From Rhabdophis nuchalis (Eukaryota > Chordata > Lepidosauria > Squamata > Natricidae), in assembly GCA_039707465.1 (NCBI GenBank), contig CM077645.1, forward strand, positions 58,591,850 through 58,655,849: a DNA stretch of 64,000 nucleotides, in the 5' to 3' direction. The stretch's first letter is position 1; every line of letters starts with the position of its first letter. The notes below the pieces were generated by a model. The model made no database searches, was not told where the DNA came from, and saw nothing but the letters and a program-made list of their open reading frames with translations. Shown in pieces: positions 33,008 through 44,439 of this stretch. Made by a program: the position numbers and the translations under genes.

Positions 33008-33780
33008 GGTAGGACAGCAAGCAGTGGGTCAAAACTTTACATGTGGAAATCCAATTTCAAGTTAAGGAAGAATTTCCTGACAAGAGTTTTTTAAAATAAT
33101 TTATTTTATTTTATTCACAAATGCCAAAGAAAGGAAAAAATATACAAGAACAACAAAGAGCTAAACAAGAGATTTTAATTGTGGATTAAAAAAAACAACA
33201 CTCTGACCATCAGTTATTAATGGAAAAGTCTGTTCCCTGAAGTGGCAAAGTTTCAATCATTGGGAGTTTCCAGGCATTGTGTAAGTATGAAGATGTTTTC
33301 ACCGAGCAGGAGTTCAACTACTAGAGCATTCTTTCCAACCTTATGATTCTAAGCAGCTTCGGCTTCATTTATAAGGCTGAATTCTGGTACATATTTGAAA
33401 TTAGGGAATATTGGTCTCCATAAAGTTGAACTTTGCTTATTCTAGTATGTTGGGTGGAAATGGAGTTCTATGGAGAAGTGTCTGCAATTATTCTTTGCAG
33501 TGGGGATAACATCACCTTTTGAGTGGAAGAACTTAATACTTGCTGCAGCACATCTTTGTACTATCTATACTAAATTCTCTTCTTGCACAAGGCATGAAAA
33601 TCCTTCCCTAGATATTTAAAATGCAATTAGGTTATCTTGAATTTCCCAACTTCTTAATCTAGATCTTTTTAAAGGATTCTTTTTCTGGTCCTTATTCTAT
33701 ATGTGGTTGTTAGAACAGAACTGAAATAGAGCTCTCAGTGTTTACCTAGGGCCATTTTGAGATAGAAATAAAAATCATAT
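33008..33780 (+). mobile_element. Probable old CR1 3'UTR relic
   Basis: 'aggacagcaagcagtgggtc' and 'aaggaagaatttcctgacaa' match, with decay, consecutive blocks of the CR1 3' end at 59815-59890. An AT-rich insertion follows. Extent to the right is uncertain. Confidence 0.45.
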
Positions 33781-34985
33781 ATAGCAAGACTGAAAGCCAT
33801 TTATCTTTCTTAAGACATAGAGATCAATTTCATATATTTGCTTAGGAAGTTAAAGAGGAGCAATAGACAACTTTGTTTGCTGTTGGAACACAGTTTATAA
33901 CAGTCCTCTGCTGATAATACCTTATATGCAAATTTTTATTTTCATATACTGTAATTGCAGAAATATTTCTGGGTTCGGGGGGAAAAAGGACGTCATTTCC
34001 CTGGAAATAAAATTAAAAATTTACTTTATTAAAGCCAGTAAATGATATATAAATTGAGGTGGAAAATATATAAGTGCATTTATGTACCATGTGTACATGT
34101 CCCTGATCAATGCTGGATCCTCTTTAAAAGCCTCCTTGCTCTTAAATCAGTATCCCCCCCACCCCCGCCAGTATCTTTCTGTATAGCCTGAAGTGTAGGT
34201 TACTTATAATCCTTATTAAATATAAAGGACAGTTATTTAGCAGATCTGCTCTGATACATTTTTTAAAAAGATAAGTGCTAATATTATTTGTATAAAAGAC
34301 ATTTTATTGAATGATTGAAAGCAAAGTCAGAGTTGGCATCAAACTTAAAACCTACTGTACCTCAATCTAACCATTCAATGTATCTCATGAAGTATAGTGC
34401 ATCTCATGAATTCTTATGCCTTTTAATAAAATTAGGGGGAAAAAGATACCGGACTCTTGATTCTTAATCACCTCCAAGAATTTTGTCACTTTTCAGCTGA
34501 ACTAGCAGATTTATGATTTTGGAAGCTAAAACAGATAGTTGTGTAAAGGACACTTCAATGCATGTGTAGTTATTATGGGATGGTGTAATATATTGAAAGT
34601 CTGACTCCTAAATTGTGGAAGAAATATGGTAGATCTACCATAGATAGATCAAATGTGGAAGCCTACATAAAGCTGAGAATTATTCATCCTATACATATCT
34701 AAAAAGTAGACCATTTTAGAGAAGTATCAACCCAGTGATGGTGAAATTGCAAAGGTTTTCTGAGAAGAGTAATTTGATTCTCTCTTTTTTTCACACACAC
34801 AGAAAGTCAAGAACTACAGATATAAAAATAAGCAACTAATTGCAAATACCATTTCTTTAAATTAATTCTTAATTCTGTTTTTAAGACTATTCAGTCTGAT
34901 TTCAGTGTTTCAAGGCAGTAGCTTGTCATTGGACAAATATTTATCACATTGAGTTCAATAATATACTGTTTTAAAGTTGCATGAA
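33781..34985. other. Unannotated AT-rich stretch
   Basis: Nothing recognised. Confidence 0.45.
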
Positions 34986-34989
34986 TATG

Positions 34990-35130
34990 TGTGTGATAAT
35001 GTTTATATATTTATTTTATTTATTTATTAAATTCATTAGCTGCCTATCTTGTTGGAACTCTGGGCAGCTTACAACATTAAAAGCAGTAAAGCCATAGACA
35101 TCCACCCACCCACACATATAAATAATAAAT
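34990..35130 (-). mobile_element. Probable LINE 3'-tail relic
   Basis: ATTTATTTTATTTATT then 'gctgcctatcttgttggaac' and 'tctgggcagcttacaaca'. Same pattern as near 5130 and 10245; likely the reverse complement of an L2-type 3' end. Confidence 0.45.
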
Positions 35131-36269
35131 ACAAGTAAAATATTATGACAAGTTCGAAGATGGATTTGGGCTAAATGTTACCAAAAAAAATCCTAATGGT
35201 GAGTAGTTTTACAATGGAACCAGAGAGGTAATAAATGGCCACCGTCTGCTTGGACACATTTATCTGAGTTGCTTTAATTTGGAGTCCTGAACTGAGTAGA
35301 GGATTAGATCCAGTGCTTTAAATGTCTGTTTTAGACACTATGATTCTGTGATTAAAGGAATGATGCTCTCATCTGCTCATGCCATGTTCCAAACATTAGC
35401 ATCAACAATATTGCCAGTACGGCGACGGACGAACTCTGGGGTTCGTCCACCGTTTTGTCCCTCTTTCGGCCCCTAACGGGGCGGGGCACCCCCTCTTTTT
35501 CTTTTGGGGGGGGGCCCTCTGCAGGGCTGGCTTGCCTGGGCTGGTCTATCCTGGCGGCAGCTGGGATGCGGTCCGGGTCTTCGGCCCAGGAGGAAGGGGG
35601 CATGCTGCGGGGGGCTTGGTTCCCTTCGCCAACGGAGGACGGTAACAATTAACGAATCTGGAGAGAGCTGAAGGCGGATCGGAAGCCTTCCGGGGCTTTG
35701 GCGGCGAGAGGGAGAGGGAGTGCTTTTTAAACTATTTTTCTTTGCTGGCAACCTGGACTGAAAGAACTGTGGAGGGGGGTGTTTGTTTGCTAAACCCCCC
35801 CTCGGTTTAACAGCAGCGGTTAGAAATGGCTCCTCGTTGTGGGGAAGTTATTTTGTATCCGGTTTTTTTTTTCAAACAAGTGAAAGCAATTTGCGGCTTG
35901 TCTCTACAAATGTATCTAAGTCCGGCTGGCTTGAAACAATTGTATCTTTGACTTTCTCCTGCTGGTTCCCAGGCAGGGCGGCGGAAGATGGCTCTCCTTT
36001 GTTCCTGAATAGCTATTTTTGTTTGTGGAAAAATACCAACGTTTCTTGGTGACTTGGACTGCCTCTCTCTACCAATGAAGAAATTCTTGGATTGATTGAT
36101 TCCTTCTCTGGAGTGCCTCCTTTGTTTGAATAATTGACTCTGCAACTTGTTCTCTTTGGGGATTTTATAAACTTTCTACAACTTTGATTTGGACTTTGTT
36201 CTTCTGACTTGCCACAGCGGCCCCACCCAAAAAACGCCATCTTAGTGGCACGGATCTTAACAGCTTACC

Positions 36270-37107
36270 ATGGCTTCTATCACATCAGGATTGGAAAGAA
36301 GGACAGCTTTGGAAGAAGTGTTACAAACTTTGGTGCAGGAAATTAAAGGTTTAAGACAAGAACATAAGTATTTCAAACAGGGACTTATGGAAACACAGAA
36401 ACAACTGAAGGAGAATACACAGAAGACCGAGGAATTGGAGGGGGGCTGGCTGGGGCAAAGGGGGAACTTAAAATGTTAAAACTGAAGTTGGAGAATTGAC
36501 TGGGCAAATGTCAAGGATGGATTTTGAAAGGATGTCGTATTTTTTAAGATTTCAGAACGTTTCTGAGGTAGATGGTGAATGTCTTCCTGATCTCATGAGT
36601 ACAATTTTAGCAGAATATTTGCATAAACCCAAAGATGAGATCAGGGGGGACATTGACCTAGCCTACAGAATAAATTCTGCATATGCCAGGATAAATGAGG
36701 TACCCAGAGAGATACATATTAAATTTGTTAGGAGATCAACCAGAGAGGAAATTTTGAAGGCGCAGAGAGGTGGTCCGTTAATTTACCAGCAGAAAGAAGT
36801 CGCTATCTTGAAACAGATCCCTAAAAAAATTAGAGAGATGAGAAGGAAGTTTTCCTTCTTATCCAAAAAATTGTTTGACCACAGGATTTGGTTTAAGTGG
36901 GCAATGCCCGAAGGGATGTTGGTGTTCTGGGAAGGAGGAAGAGTTAGGATTAAAACAGTTGCTGAGGCGGAAGCCTTTCTTAAAAAACACTCCTCTATCC
37001 TGGGTGAAGATTCAGGAGGGGCAGGGGGGGCCACGGCCTCGCCCGCTGGGGGCCAGAAAGGAGCGCAGGAAGATGTAATTGCCAAGAGACTTAGATCTAA
37101 AAAATGA
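36270..37107 (+). pseudogene. LINE-1 ORF1 (RNA-binding chaperone protein), frameshifted
   Basis: The first part (36270-36479, 69 codons) is a coiled-coil-like region rich in Glu, Gln, Lys and Leu. The second part (36496-37107, 203 codons, in another frame) holds the RRM-like start (YFLRFQNV) and a C-terminal domain with IDLAYRINS, VPREIHIKFVRRSTREEIL and a final AEAEAFLKK helix. These are the order and motifs of L1 ORF1p, a trimeric RNA-binding protein of the retrotransposition particle. A one-base shift near 36440-36480 breaks the frame in the coiled coil. The tail (GGAGGATASPAGG) is low complexity. Stop at 37105-37107. Confidence 0.85.
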
Positions 37108-37440
37108 ATTTGTTTGGTTTCTTTTTTTTACTAGCCCAATATAACTTTTTATCTGGATGTTTGTACATGTCTGCGAGCACGGAATTTAGAATTTAGAATT
37201 TATGATGTATGCCAGTGGTGTCCAAACTTTTTTCAAAGAGGGCCAGATTGGATGAAGTGAACATGGTGGAGGGCCGAACATTTTTCCGAACATTCTTTGA
37301 ACCATTACAATTAAATGCAAATAAATTATTTTATGCCAAGTTAATTGCAAATGACATACTTTTCATTTCATAACATTAAGATCAACTGACAGTTGAGTTT
37401 TCACAATGTATTGAAAATAAATTTAAAAAAAACTTACCTA

Positions 37441-38150
37441 CCTTTTTCTCTCTTTCTCTCTTTCTTCCTCTCTCTCTCTCCATTTCTCTCGCTCTTTCTC
37501 TCTTTCTTTCTCTCTCTCTCTCTTTCTTTCTCTCTCTTTTTCTCTTTCTTTCTGTCTCTCTTTCTTTCTCTCTCTCTCTTTCTTCCCCCCTCTCTCTCTA
37601 CATTTCTCTCGCTCTTTCTCTCTCTCTCTCTTTTTCTCTTTCTTTCTGTCTCCCTTTCTCTCTCACTCTCTCTCTCTCTCTCTTTCTTCCTCTCTCTCTC
37701 CATTTCTCTCTCTTTCTCTCTTTCTTTCTCTGTCTCTTTCTCTTTCTTTCTGTCTCTTTCTTTCTTTCTCTCTCTCTTTCTTTCTCTTCCCTTCTCTTTT
37801 TCTTTCTTTCTCTCTTTCTCTTTCTCTCTTTCTCTCTGTCACTCTGTGTGTGTGTCTGTCTGTCTGTCTCTCACTCACTTAATCAGTCTCTATCTATCTG
37901 TCTCTCCCTCCCTCTCTCTGTCTCTCCCTGTCTCTGTGTGTGTCACTCTCTCTGATTCTCTCCCTCCCTCCCTCTCTCTGTATGTCTGTCTCTCCCTCTT
38001 TCCCCGTCTGTCTCCGATTCAATCCGATTCCGATTCATTCTCTATCTGTGTCTCTCTCCATCTCTCTCCCTCCCTCTCTTTCTCTCTGTCTCTCTGTCTT
38101 TCCCTCCCTCCCCTTCTGTCTCTCTCTGTGTCTGTCAGTCACTCCCTCGC
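37441..38150. repeat. Long polypyrimidine (CTTT/CTCT)n tract
   Basis: About 700 bp almost purely C and T on the plus strand, grading into CTGT and CTCC repeats. Such homopurine-homopyrimidine DNA can form triplex structures. Confidence 0.95.
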
Positions 38151-38160
38151 CACTTGCAGC

Positions 38161-38585
38161 AGGCGAGGGAGCAGGCGGGGTGAGTACCCAAGGCTACCGT
38201 CATCTTAAGAACTATCGAGGCTGTCGCCCGGCAGGGGCGTCAGGCAGGGAAGCCGGTCGCGTCTCCATCACGGCTCCCTCCGGCAGGCACCACGGCTTAC
38301 GTTCTGAGGCACCACGGCTTACGTTCCCTGCCTGACGCCCCTGCCGGGCGACCTTGTGCGGCGGAAGCTGCACGTTCTGGGGCTGCGTGGCTGGGAGGGA
38401 GGTGAACGCGCCAAGCGGACGTTCTGGGGCCGTGCGTTCACCTCCCTCCCAGCTTCGCAGCCCCAGAACGTGCAGCGATGGAGGCGCGACCGGCTTCCCT
38501 GACTGACGCCCCTGCTGGGCAACAGCCTCGGTGGTGCTTAAGATGACGGTAGCCTTGGGTGCTCATCCCGCCTGCTCCCTCGCCC
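38161..38585. repeat. Nested GC-rich palindromes
   Basis: Outer arms 38161-38209 and 38537-38585, with two inner hairpins: 38223-38250 with 38325-38352, and 38368-38405 with 38433-38475. CpG content is much higher than in the surroundings. Confidence 0.85.
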
Positions 38586-38972
38586 GCTGTGGGAGGAGGC
38601 GTCCGTAACCTCCGTCCACCTCCCTCCCAGCCACACAGCCCCAGAGACAGAGGGAGGAAGAGAGGGCCACATTTACACAGAGCAGGGAGGGCTGTTGGAG
38701 GGCCGTATTAAACCGACCCCCGGGCCGCAAATGGCCCCCGGGCCTGACTTTGGACATGCCTGATGTATGCACTCACTTCCATCTTGTAGTATATTGAAAA
38801 ATGTATTACCAATGTTTTATCAAGAGGCCCTGGAGGGGCCGACAATTCCATCCTGAAAGTTCTCAAAATTTCTTTGTATCTTACCTTACCTGTATCCCTT
38901 ACCCTACCCTCTTGAAAAAATGTAAAAACCAATAAAACCTTTTCAATTAAAAAAAAAAAACAATATTGCCAG

Positions 38973-40060
38973 CATACAGGATACTTCCAGTCAACTTGGA
39001 AAAAAAAACATTGAACTGGATCTTAAATGTTATGGTCTTCGAGATGGTATTTGGTCTCATTAGGGTTCAACAGATGTAACTTCAAATCAAAACTCTTTGA
39101 CAACAATCTTCCCAGCAATTGGAGATCTGTTATGAGTTTGGTTTAAACAGGAAGCTATTCATTCCAACTAATTACTTAGTGAACATCTTGTCTGCCATAC
39201 TGGGCAGGCTTATCCTTGTTAATTGGTCTCTTCTATCTATGTTAATAGAAGGAAGATACAACATTCTAATCCAAAAGAAAATTATGTCCTCTCCAGTGGG
39301 GGACATCAAATCTGTTCTCTGTGTCTTACTGTGATTCCCTTTTTACACAGCTTGGCAGTTACATTTAATAGACCCTCGCTATAAAACTCATGAACTCACC
39401 TCCTTTAGACTGATGAATCTGCAGAACTATTTGAAAGGCAGTCATGTTTTGTGCAATTACTACTGCCATTGGGGAGGTAACCATTAGCTCTCCAATTATC
39501 AAATATTAATCATCTTCACATGCCATTTTACACTATAATATTAATCTTTAATGTTAAGCTTTCTCAGATCCTTGTGAACTTTAATTTTTTGTCCTTAATT
39601 GCTCACATTTTATAGCATCTTTACCACTGCACTGTCTCTCTCTGAAAAATGTGTCCTTTCAACAACTGGTTTATCTCAGTAAATAAAGCTACATTATTAA
39701 GCTGAAGTAAAAAAAAAATATACATGTGCATTCAGAAAACCATCTGGAGCCTTCACAAGCTCTGGCTGGACTCTTAACAAGTCCTCTCTCTTTTCAATAG
39801 GTTATAAAAACTGCCAGTCTAAAATACCTAGAAAGCATGTCTGTGACAATGAGGTACAGAGGACTCATTCATTCGTAGATCATCAGTTCTAGAAAAACAG
39901 AATATTTAATCCAGTATGTGCTTTACTACATGTGTGGACCATAAATCCATTTGACCGGTTCATGAGTGAGCACAGGCATGGAATCCTGAGCCTTCTATCT
40001 GGGCAATGATCAAAATTGAAGTCTACCAGAACCAGGAGAGTAGACCACTTCCTTCCCTTC
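38973..40060. other. Unannotated stretch
   Basis: No gene recognised. Confidence 0.45.
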
Positions 40061-40070
40061 AGGTTGGTGT

Positions 40071-40087
40071 CTGTGTTTGTGTATGTA

Positions 40088-40120
<33 letters not shown>

Positions 40121-40168
40121 ATACATACATACATACATACATACATACATACATACATACACACACAA
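40071..40168. repeat. (TG)n and (ACAT)n compound microsatellite
   Basis: GT run at about 40071-40120 followed by about ten copies of ACAT/CATA. It gives artefactual Val/Cys and Tyr/His frames. Confidence 0.95.
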
Positions 40169-41599
40169 TCTGCCCAGATTTAAAGTATGATGGAAAGTGG
40201 CAAAAACCAAGAAACCAACCAATATTAGCTTAGCCAAAAATATATTGAAGCAAAATCCATGAATATTTTTGTAAGTACACTGTCTATCTCATAATACATT
40301 CCATTGTGACTCTTCCATGATGAATTCATTGTGTGATCAGAAATATTCTTTCTCCTACTCACCAGCTTTACAAAAATGAAATTTGAACATTAACAGCTTT
40401 TAACATTCCAGAAATACACAGGAATATAGCTAATACAATTTCTTTCTACTTCTCCTTTTAACTCAGGTGGTAAATTTAATATTACTCTCCCCCCTCCACT
40501 CCTTTTTTTTAAAGTAGAATCAGGACTTGCTGTTCAAGAAGTCTTGCTTATTTGACCATTTGGGATTTAATAAGAACAAAAATGTTTATATACTACTTAA
40601 AATTTGCTTCAGGTAATTTGGATCAGTCTAAATAATATTAAGATCTTAAATCTTAATCTTAAATAATATTAAGATTAAAATTGAATTGAAATTGAATAAA
40701 TTGAAATTGAAGATTATAGCCTGTTCACTGTTTTCCAGATGCACAGTCTCCTAAATTGCAGAGAGGAAGGATTAGTATACCGGTACTTTCAGATTTTTTG
40801 TTTTTTTGAAAATATTACTAGTTGATTTGTCAACTCTAACAGAAATATTTTACTTCTTGTTTAGGCTGCTGTTCACTAAAGCATAGCTTTTTGTTTTATG
40901 AGCAAGCCAGTTTTCCAGCCAAGCTGGGAAAACACAAACTAAGCAAGCCTTTGCCATTTCTAGACTATTTGATGCTTGCGCCAGCTTCCCTCTGGTTACA
41001 GTCATGATGATTAAGTTTCATAGGAAATATTGTATGCCGAGTTTTTTAAGAACTTTCAGCTAGGTAATTTGCCATTCACATTCAAGAGAGTTGCTGTTCT
41101 GAATGGAAGCTCATTTTTTCACAATCTTTCTCCGCAGTACATTAATGCTAATTAAAGAAGAACAGATGGAAAGTTTGGACCTTGGCTGCTTTCAATCATT
41201 TATGTCATTTTTAGTCACTTGCCAAAATTATACTAGCCATGTTAGATGTGTATGTAAGCAAAATGTCAGGTTCTTCTGATCTTCTGCCTTTTTAAGCCTC
41301 ATCCTTGATATGATTATCCCTTTTGTCTAGATAAAATTATCTGAGCAATTTGGAAGGACCAAAATGATTTTTAAACAGACTTCAGATATTGTTTACTTTT
41401 ATTATCATACCATAAGAATCTAACAACACAAAGGACCAAGGCATTTAGAAATAAGACTATGAATAAAAATCTGCAGAAAAAACTGCACAAAGTACAAGAA
41501 TTATTAGCTGCATTTTCAAACAATGTTCAGAAGACAGAATAATCAATTGCAATTACAAAGTTTTAGCACTAAGGTGATAAATAAGGTGCGCCAAATTTT
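40169..41599. other. Unannotated stretch
   Basis: No gene or mobile element recognised. About 41090-41230 has a composition (ATTAATGCTAATTAAAG) of the kind seen in conserved non-coding elements, which is only a suggestion. Confidence 0.4.
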
Positions 41600-42358
41600 A
41601 GAGGTATAAAGGGAATAAAAGTTTGGATCCAAGCTGCAATCATTTCCTTTCCAAGAGAAGGAAAGATGCCAGAAGACTTTGAAGAAGCATTAGTTCACCC
41701 AGTTAAGAGGCCAGGACAAATCCAAAAAACTGGACACTTATTGTCTTACTACTATATCAAACTTTCCCTTTTGGGAGAAACTGAGAAAATGGTAGTTACT
41801 GGAAAGTGAAGTACTGCAACACAAAGGTTCTCTAGAGGATATAGATTCCAATATATGGATCCTTGGTAATCTGACTGATCTTTGTAGGGAGTGAGATGGA
41901 AGTGGCACAATAATATGCTCACAGATCTTTCAGGAGCTTTCAATATCATTGACTGTAATATCCTTATGGATATATTCTGAAGTTAGAAGTTAAAGGTATG
42001 AAATTATGGTGATTTCATTTCTTCTTGAGCAGGTGAGTCCAGAGAGTTGTTGTCAAGCTATAACCAAGCATCCAGATTTGTGTACCTGGATGCCTGCCCA
42101 GACTTCAGTCCTTCAACAAGTATATGAAATCACTGGGACAAGACATTTGCTGGTTTGGAAGTAGCATCAATATGGAAATAATACTAACATGTACATCTTC
42201 ATTCCATATTTCCATCACTTTGGGAGATGTAGCAAAAGCCTTAATCCATTATCTGGAGTCTGTCAAGGTATGGAAAAGGAGAAACAATCAGACTCAACTT
42301 AAACAAGAATCAGTCAACAGAATGACACTTCATTCAAAAGTCACTTGATAAGACTACA
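41600..42358 (+). pseudogene. Ancient L2 LINE reverse-transcriptase relic, part 1
   Basis: Translations in shifting frames give LTDLSGAFNIIDCNIL near 41925-41970 and MKSLG near 42124, followed by a degenerate Y..NNTN..IF block where L2 has YADDTQLYF. They also give VAKALIHYLESVKVW near 42230-42275. These match, in order, LLDLSAAFDTIDHGIL, MKPLG, YADDTQLYF and DAVEVMSRCLEAVRIW of the young L2 next door. Many stops and shifts: an old copy. Confidence 0.72.
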
Positions 42359-42359
42359 T

Positions 42360-42361
42360 AT

Positions 42362-42392
<31 letters not shown>

Positions 42393-44410
42393 TAAAATTT
42401 ATATAACCGCACCCTTTCCCCGAAGGGACCCGGGGCGGTGCACAGGAAATTTAAAACAACACAAATACAAAGTATAAATAATTAAAATCGAATTAAATAG
42501 TTTATCCCTGTGCTAAAATTTAAATAGTTAAGACATAATCCCTTACAAACCCAATTAACAATTTATAATACAGACTGCAGACAAGGTAGATAACTTAGGC
42601 CAAACCGGCCTGATGGAACAGGAGTGTCTTTAATTTCTGGCGGAAGGTGCGGAGGTCCGTGGTTGTTCTGAGGTCGGGGGGTAGGTCGTTCCAGAGGGTT
42701 GGGCCCACCACAGAGAAGGCCCTTCCCCTGGGCGTCGCCTGCTGGCATTGCCTAGTGGATGGCACCCGGAAAAGTCCTTCTCTGTGGGAGCGAATCGGCC
42801 GCAGGGATGTATGAGGTAGGATGCGGTCTCGCAGGTAGCTTGGTCCCGTGCCATGGAGCGCTTTAAAGATGGTGATCAACACCTTGAAGCGCACCCGAAA
42901 GGCCACAGGTAACCAGTGCAGCTCGCGCAGGAGCGGTGTTACATGGGAATATCTAGACGTTCCCAAGATCGCCCACGCGGCTGCATTCTGGACCAGCTGC
43001 AGCCTTCGGGTGCACGCCAAGGGGAGCCCCATGTAGAGAGCATTACAGTAGTCTAGCCGGGATGTCACAAGCACGTGAGTGACTGTGCGGAGTGCGTCCC
43101 GGTCCAATAAGGGACACAACTGCCGCACCAGGCGTACCTGGTGGAAAGCTCCCCTGGCCACGGCTGTCACGTGATCTTGCATAGACAGCCGGGTATCCAG
43201 GAGGACACCTAGGTTGCGTGCCCGATCCATGGGGGCCAGATGTTCGCCCCCAATGGCCAGTGATGGAATCAACTGGTTGAACCGGGGCGCCAGAAACCAC
43301 AGCCACTCGGTCTTGGACGGGTTGAGTTTGAGTCTGTTGCTTCCCATCCAGATCCGTACGGCTTCCAGACATCGGGACATCACTTCAACGGCATCGTTGG
43401 GGTGGTTTGGGGTAGAAAAATACAGCTGCGTGTCATCAGCGTAGATGTGATACTCTACCCCAAAACCACGGATGATCTCACCCAGCGGCTTCATGTATGT
43501 GTTGAACAGGAGTGGCGAGAGGACCGACCCCTGAGGCACCCCACAAGTGAGGGGTCTTGAGGCCGACCTCTGCCCTCCTGTCAACACAAATTGCGATCGG
43601 CCGGAAAGGTAGGAGGAGAACCACTGTAAAACAGTGCCCCTCACCCCCAACCCCTCCAGCCGATGCAATAGGATACCATGGTCGATGGTATCGAAAGCCG
43701 CCGAGAGATCTAACAGGACCAGGATGGAGGAGCAACCCCCATCTCTGGCCCTCCAGAGATCATCCACCAACGCGACCAATGCCGTCTCAGTGCTGTGCCC
43801 GGGCCGGAAGCCGGACTGGCGCGGGTCCAGATAATCAACTTCCTCCAGGTGACGGGGAAACTGTTGTGCCACCACACTCTCAACAACCTTCGCTAGAAAA
43901 TGAAGGTTGGAGACTGGACGGTAGTTTTCCAACAGAGCTGGATCCAGGGAAGGCTTCTTGAGGAGGGGTCTCACCATCGCCTCTTTAAGGGAGGCCGGCA
44001 AGAACCCCTCACTCAAAGAAGCGTTGACTAACTCCTGGAGCCAGCCTCGTGTCACCTCCCAGGATGCCAGTACAAGCCAGGAGGGACACGGGTCCAATAA
44101 ACATGTGGTGGCTCTCAGTCGCCCACGTAACCTGTCCATATCTTCGGAAGCAACAGAGTCAAACTCCTCCCAGGATGGTATCTCAAGACCCGCTTCCGAC
44201 AATCCCTCTAGGCCACTCTCAGTGGAGACCAGCTCGCTCCGGATCTGAGCGATTTTATCCTGCAGATAAATACCAAATTCCTCTGCTCGACCCTGCAGAG
44301 GGGCTTCCCGCGGCCTCTGTTGAAGGAGGGAGCGGGTCACCCCAAACAGGGCGGCAGGGCGGTTTTCTGCGGATGCGATAAGAGTGGCACATTTGGCTGT
44401 TGATTGTACT
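42360..44410 (-). mobile_element. Young L2 LINE, 5'-truncated
   Basis: Minus-strand insertion. The 3' end lies at about 42360 with an (ATTT)n tail. The 5' end is truncated near 44400, so the endonuclease domain is missing. It sits inside the older, plus-strand L2 relic (41600-42358 and 44440-44980). The 3'UTR is short and GC-rich (contains 'gggacccggggcggtgcaca'). It is the source of the family name for the tail at 7440. Confidence 0.85.
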
Positions 44411-44436
44411 GTGATCTTCAGATACAGCAGGCTCAC
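42595..44436 (-). CDS. L2 reverse transcriptase (C-terminal 613 codons, uninterrupted)
   Basis: Non-LTR reverse transcriptase of the L2 clade, which copies the LINE RNA at a nicked target. Visible motifs are NYRPVSN (residues 171-177), RQSGFRPGHSTETAL (206-220), LLDLSAAFDTIDH with the first catalytic Asp (241-253), CGVPQGS (298-304), the catalytic YADD (332-335), and LKLNPSKTE (369-377). The thumb and C-terminal domain carry SRLDYCNALYMGLP and LHWLPVAFRVRFK, ending at PSYLRDR...LKTLLFHQAGLA. The first 15-20 codons are flanking sequence read through at the truncation point. The lack of any stop or shift across 613 codons indicates a recent insertion. Without the endonuclease domain and 5'UTR it is not autonomous. 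Confidence 0.92.
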   Translation of the reverse strand: MSLLYLKITVQSTAKCATLIASAENRPAALFGVTRSLLQQRPREAPLQGRAEEFGIYLQDKIAQIRSELVSTESGLEGLSEAGLEIPSWEEFDSVASEDMDRLRGRLRATTCLLDPCPSWLVLASWEVTRGWLQELVNASLSEGFLPASLKEAMVRPLLKKPSLDPALLENYRPVSNLHFLAKVVESVVAQQFPRHLEEVDYLDPRQSGFRPGHSTETALVALVDDLWRARDGGCSSILVLLDLSAAFDTIDHGILLHRLEGLGVRGTVLQWFSSYLSGRSQFVLTGGQRSASRPLTCGVPQGSVLSPLLFNTYMKPLGEIIRGFGVEYHIYADDTQLYFSTPNHPNDAVEVMSRCLEAVRIWMGSNRLKLNPSKTEWLWFLAPRFNQLIPSLAIGGEHLAPMDRARNLGVLLDTRLSMQDHVTAVARGAFHQVRLVRQLCPLLDRDALRTVTHVLVTSRLDYCNALYMGLPLACTRRLQLVQNAAAWAILGTSRYSHVTPLLRELHWLPVAFRVRFKVLITIFKALHGTGPSYLRDRILPHTSLRPIRSHREGLFRVPSTRQCQQATPRGRAFSVVGPTLWNDLPPDLRTTTDLRTFRQKLKTLLFHQAGLA

Positions 44437-44439
44437 AAT

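Larger units (their letters stand above)
37213..38762. mobile_element. 1.55-kb hAT non-autonomous element with CT tract and GC-rich foldback
   Basis: Ends CAGTGGTGTCCAAAC and TTTGGACATGCCTG are imperfect inverted repeats. The flanks are a perfect 8-bp duplication, ATGTATGC (37205-37212 and 38763-38770). Interior order: 230 bp AT-rich, about 700 bp polypyrimidine tract, then nested GC-rich palindromes. It lies within the 3'UTR of the L1-type insertion, so it is younger than that. The Ser/Leu-rich 271-codon frame is a product of the CT tract, not a gene. Confidence 0.88.
35418..38958 (+). mobile_element. L1-type insertion lacking ORF2 (HAL1-like), split by a hAT element
   Basis: The insertion has a 14-bp target duplication (AACAATATTGCCAG at 35404-35417 and 38959-38972). 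It also has a GC-rich 5'UTR of about 850 bp, ORF1, a short 3'UTR with AATAAA (38931-38936), and a poly(A) tail (from 38949). Removing the hAT insertion (37213-38762 plus one 8-bp duplication) leaves about 1.98 kb with no ORF2. An element with ORF1 only and a complete tail matches the plan of half-L1 elements, which depend on L1 ORF2 protein supplied in trans. Confidence 0.8.

Noticed and set aside
35352..36240. GC-rich segment as a host CpG-island promoter with small ORFs
   Set aside because: It is bounded by the L1 target duplication and leads into L1 ORF1, so it is the retroelement's 5'UTR.
37393..38335. Long Ser/Leu/Phe-rich frames (271 and 131 codons) and their Arg/Glu-rich shadows
   Set aside because: Products of the (CTTT/CTCT)n tract; no composition or domain of a real protein. 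The same applies to 55092-55700.
43557..44381. Plus-strand frames of 96-134 codons
   Set aside because: Antisense shadows of the L2 reverse-transcriptase frame.
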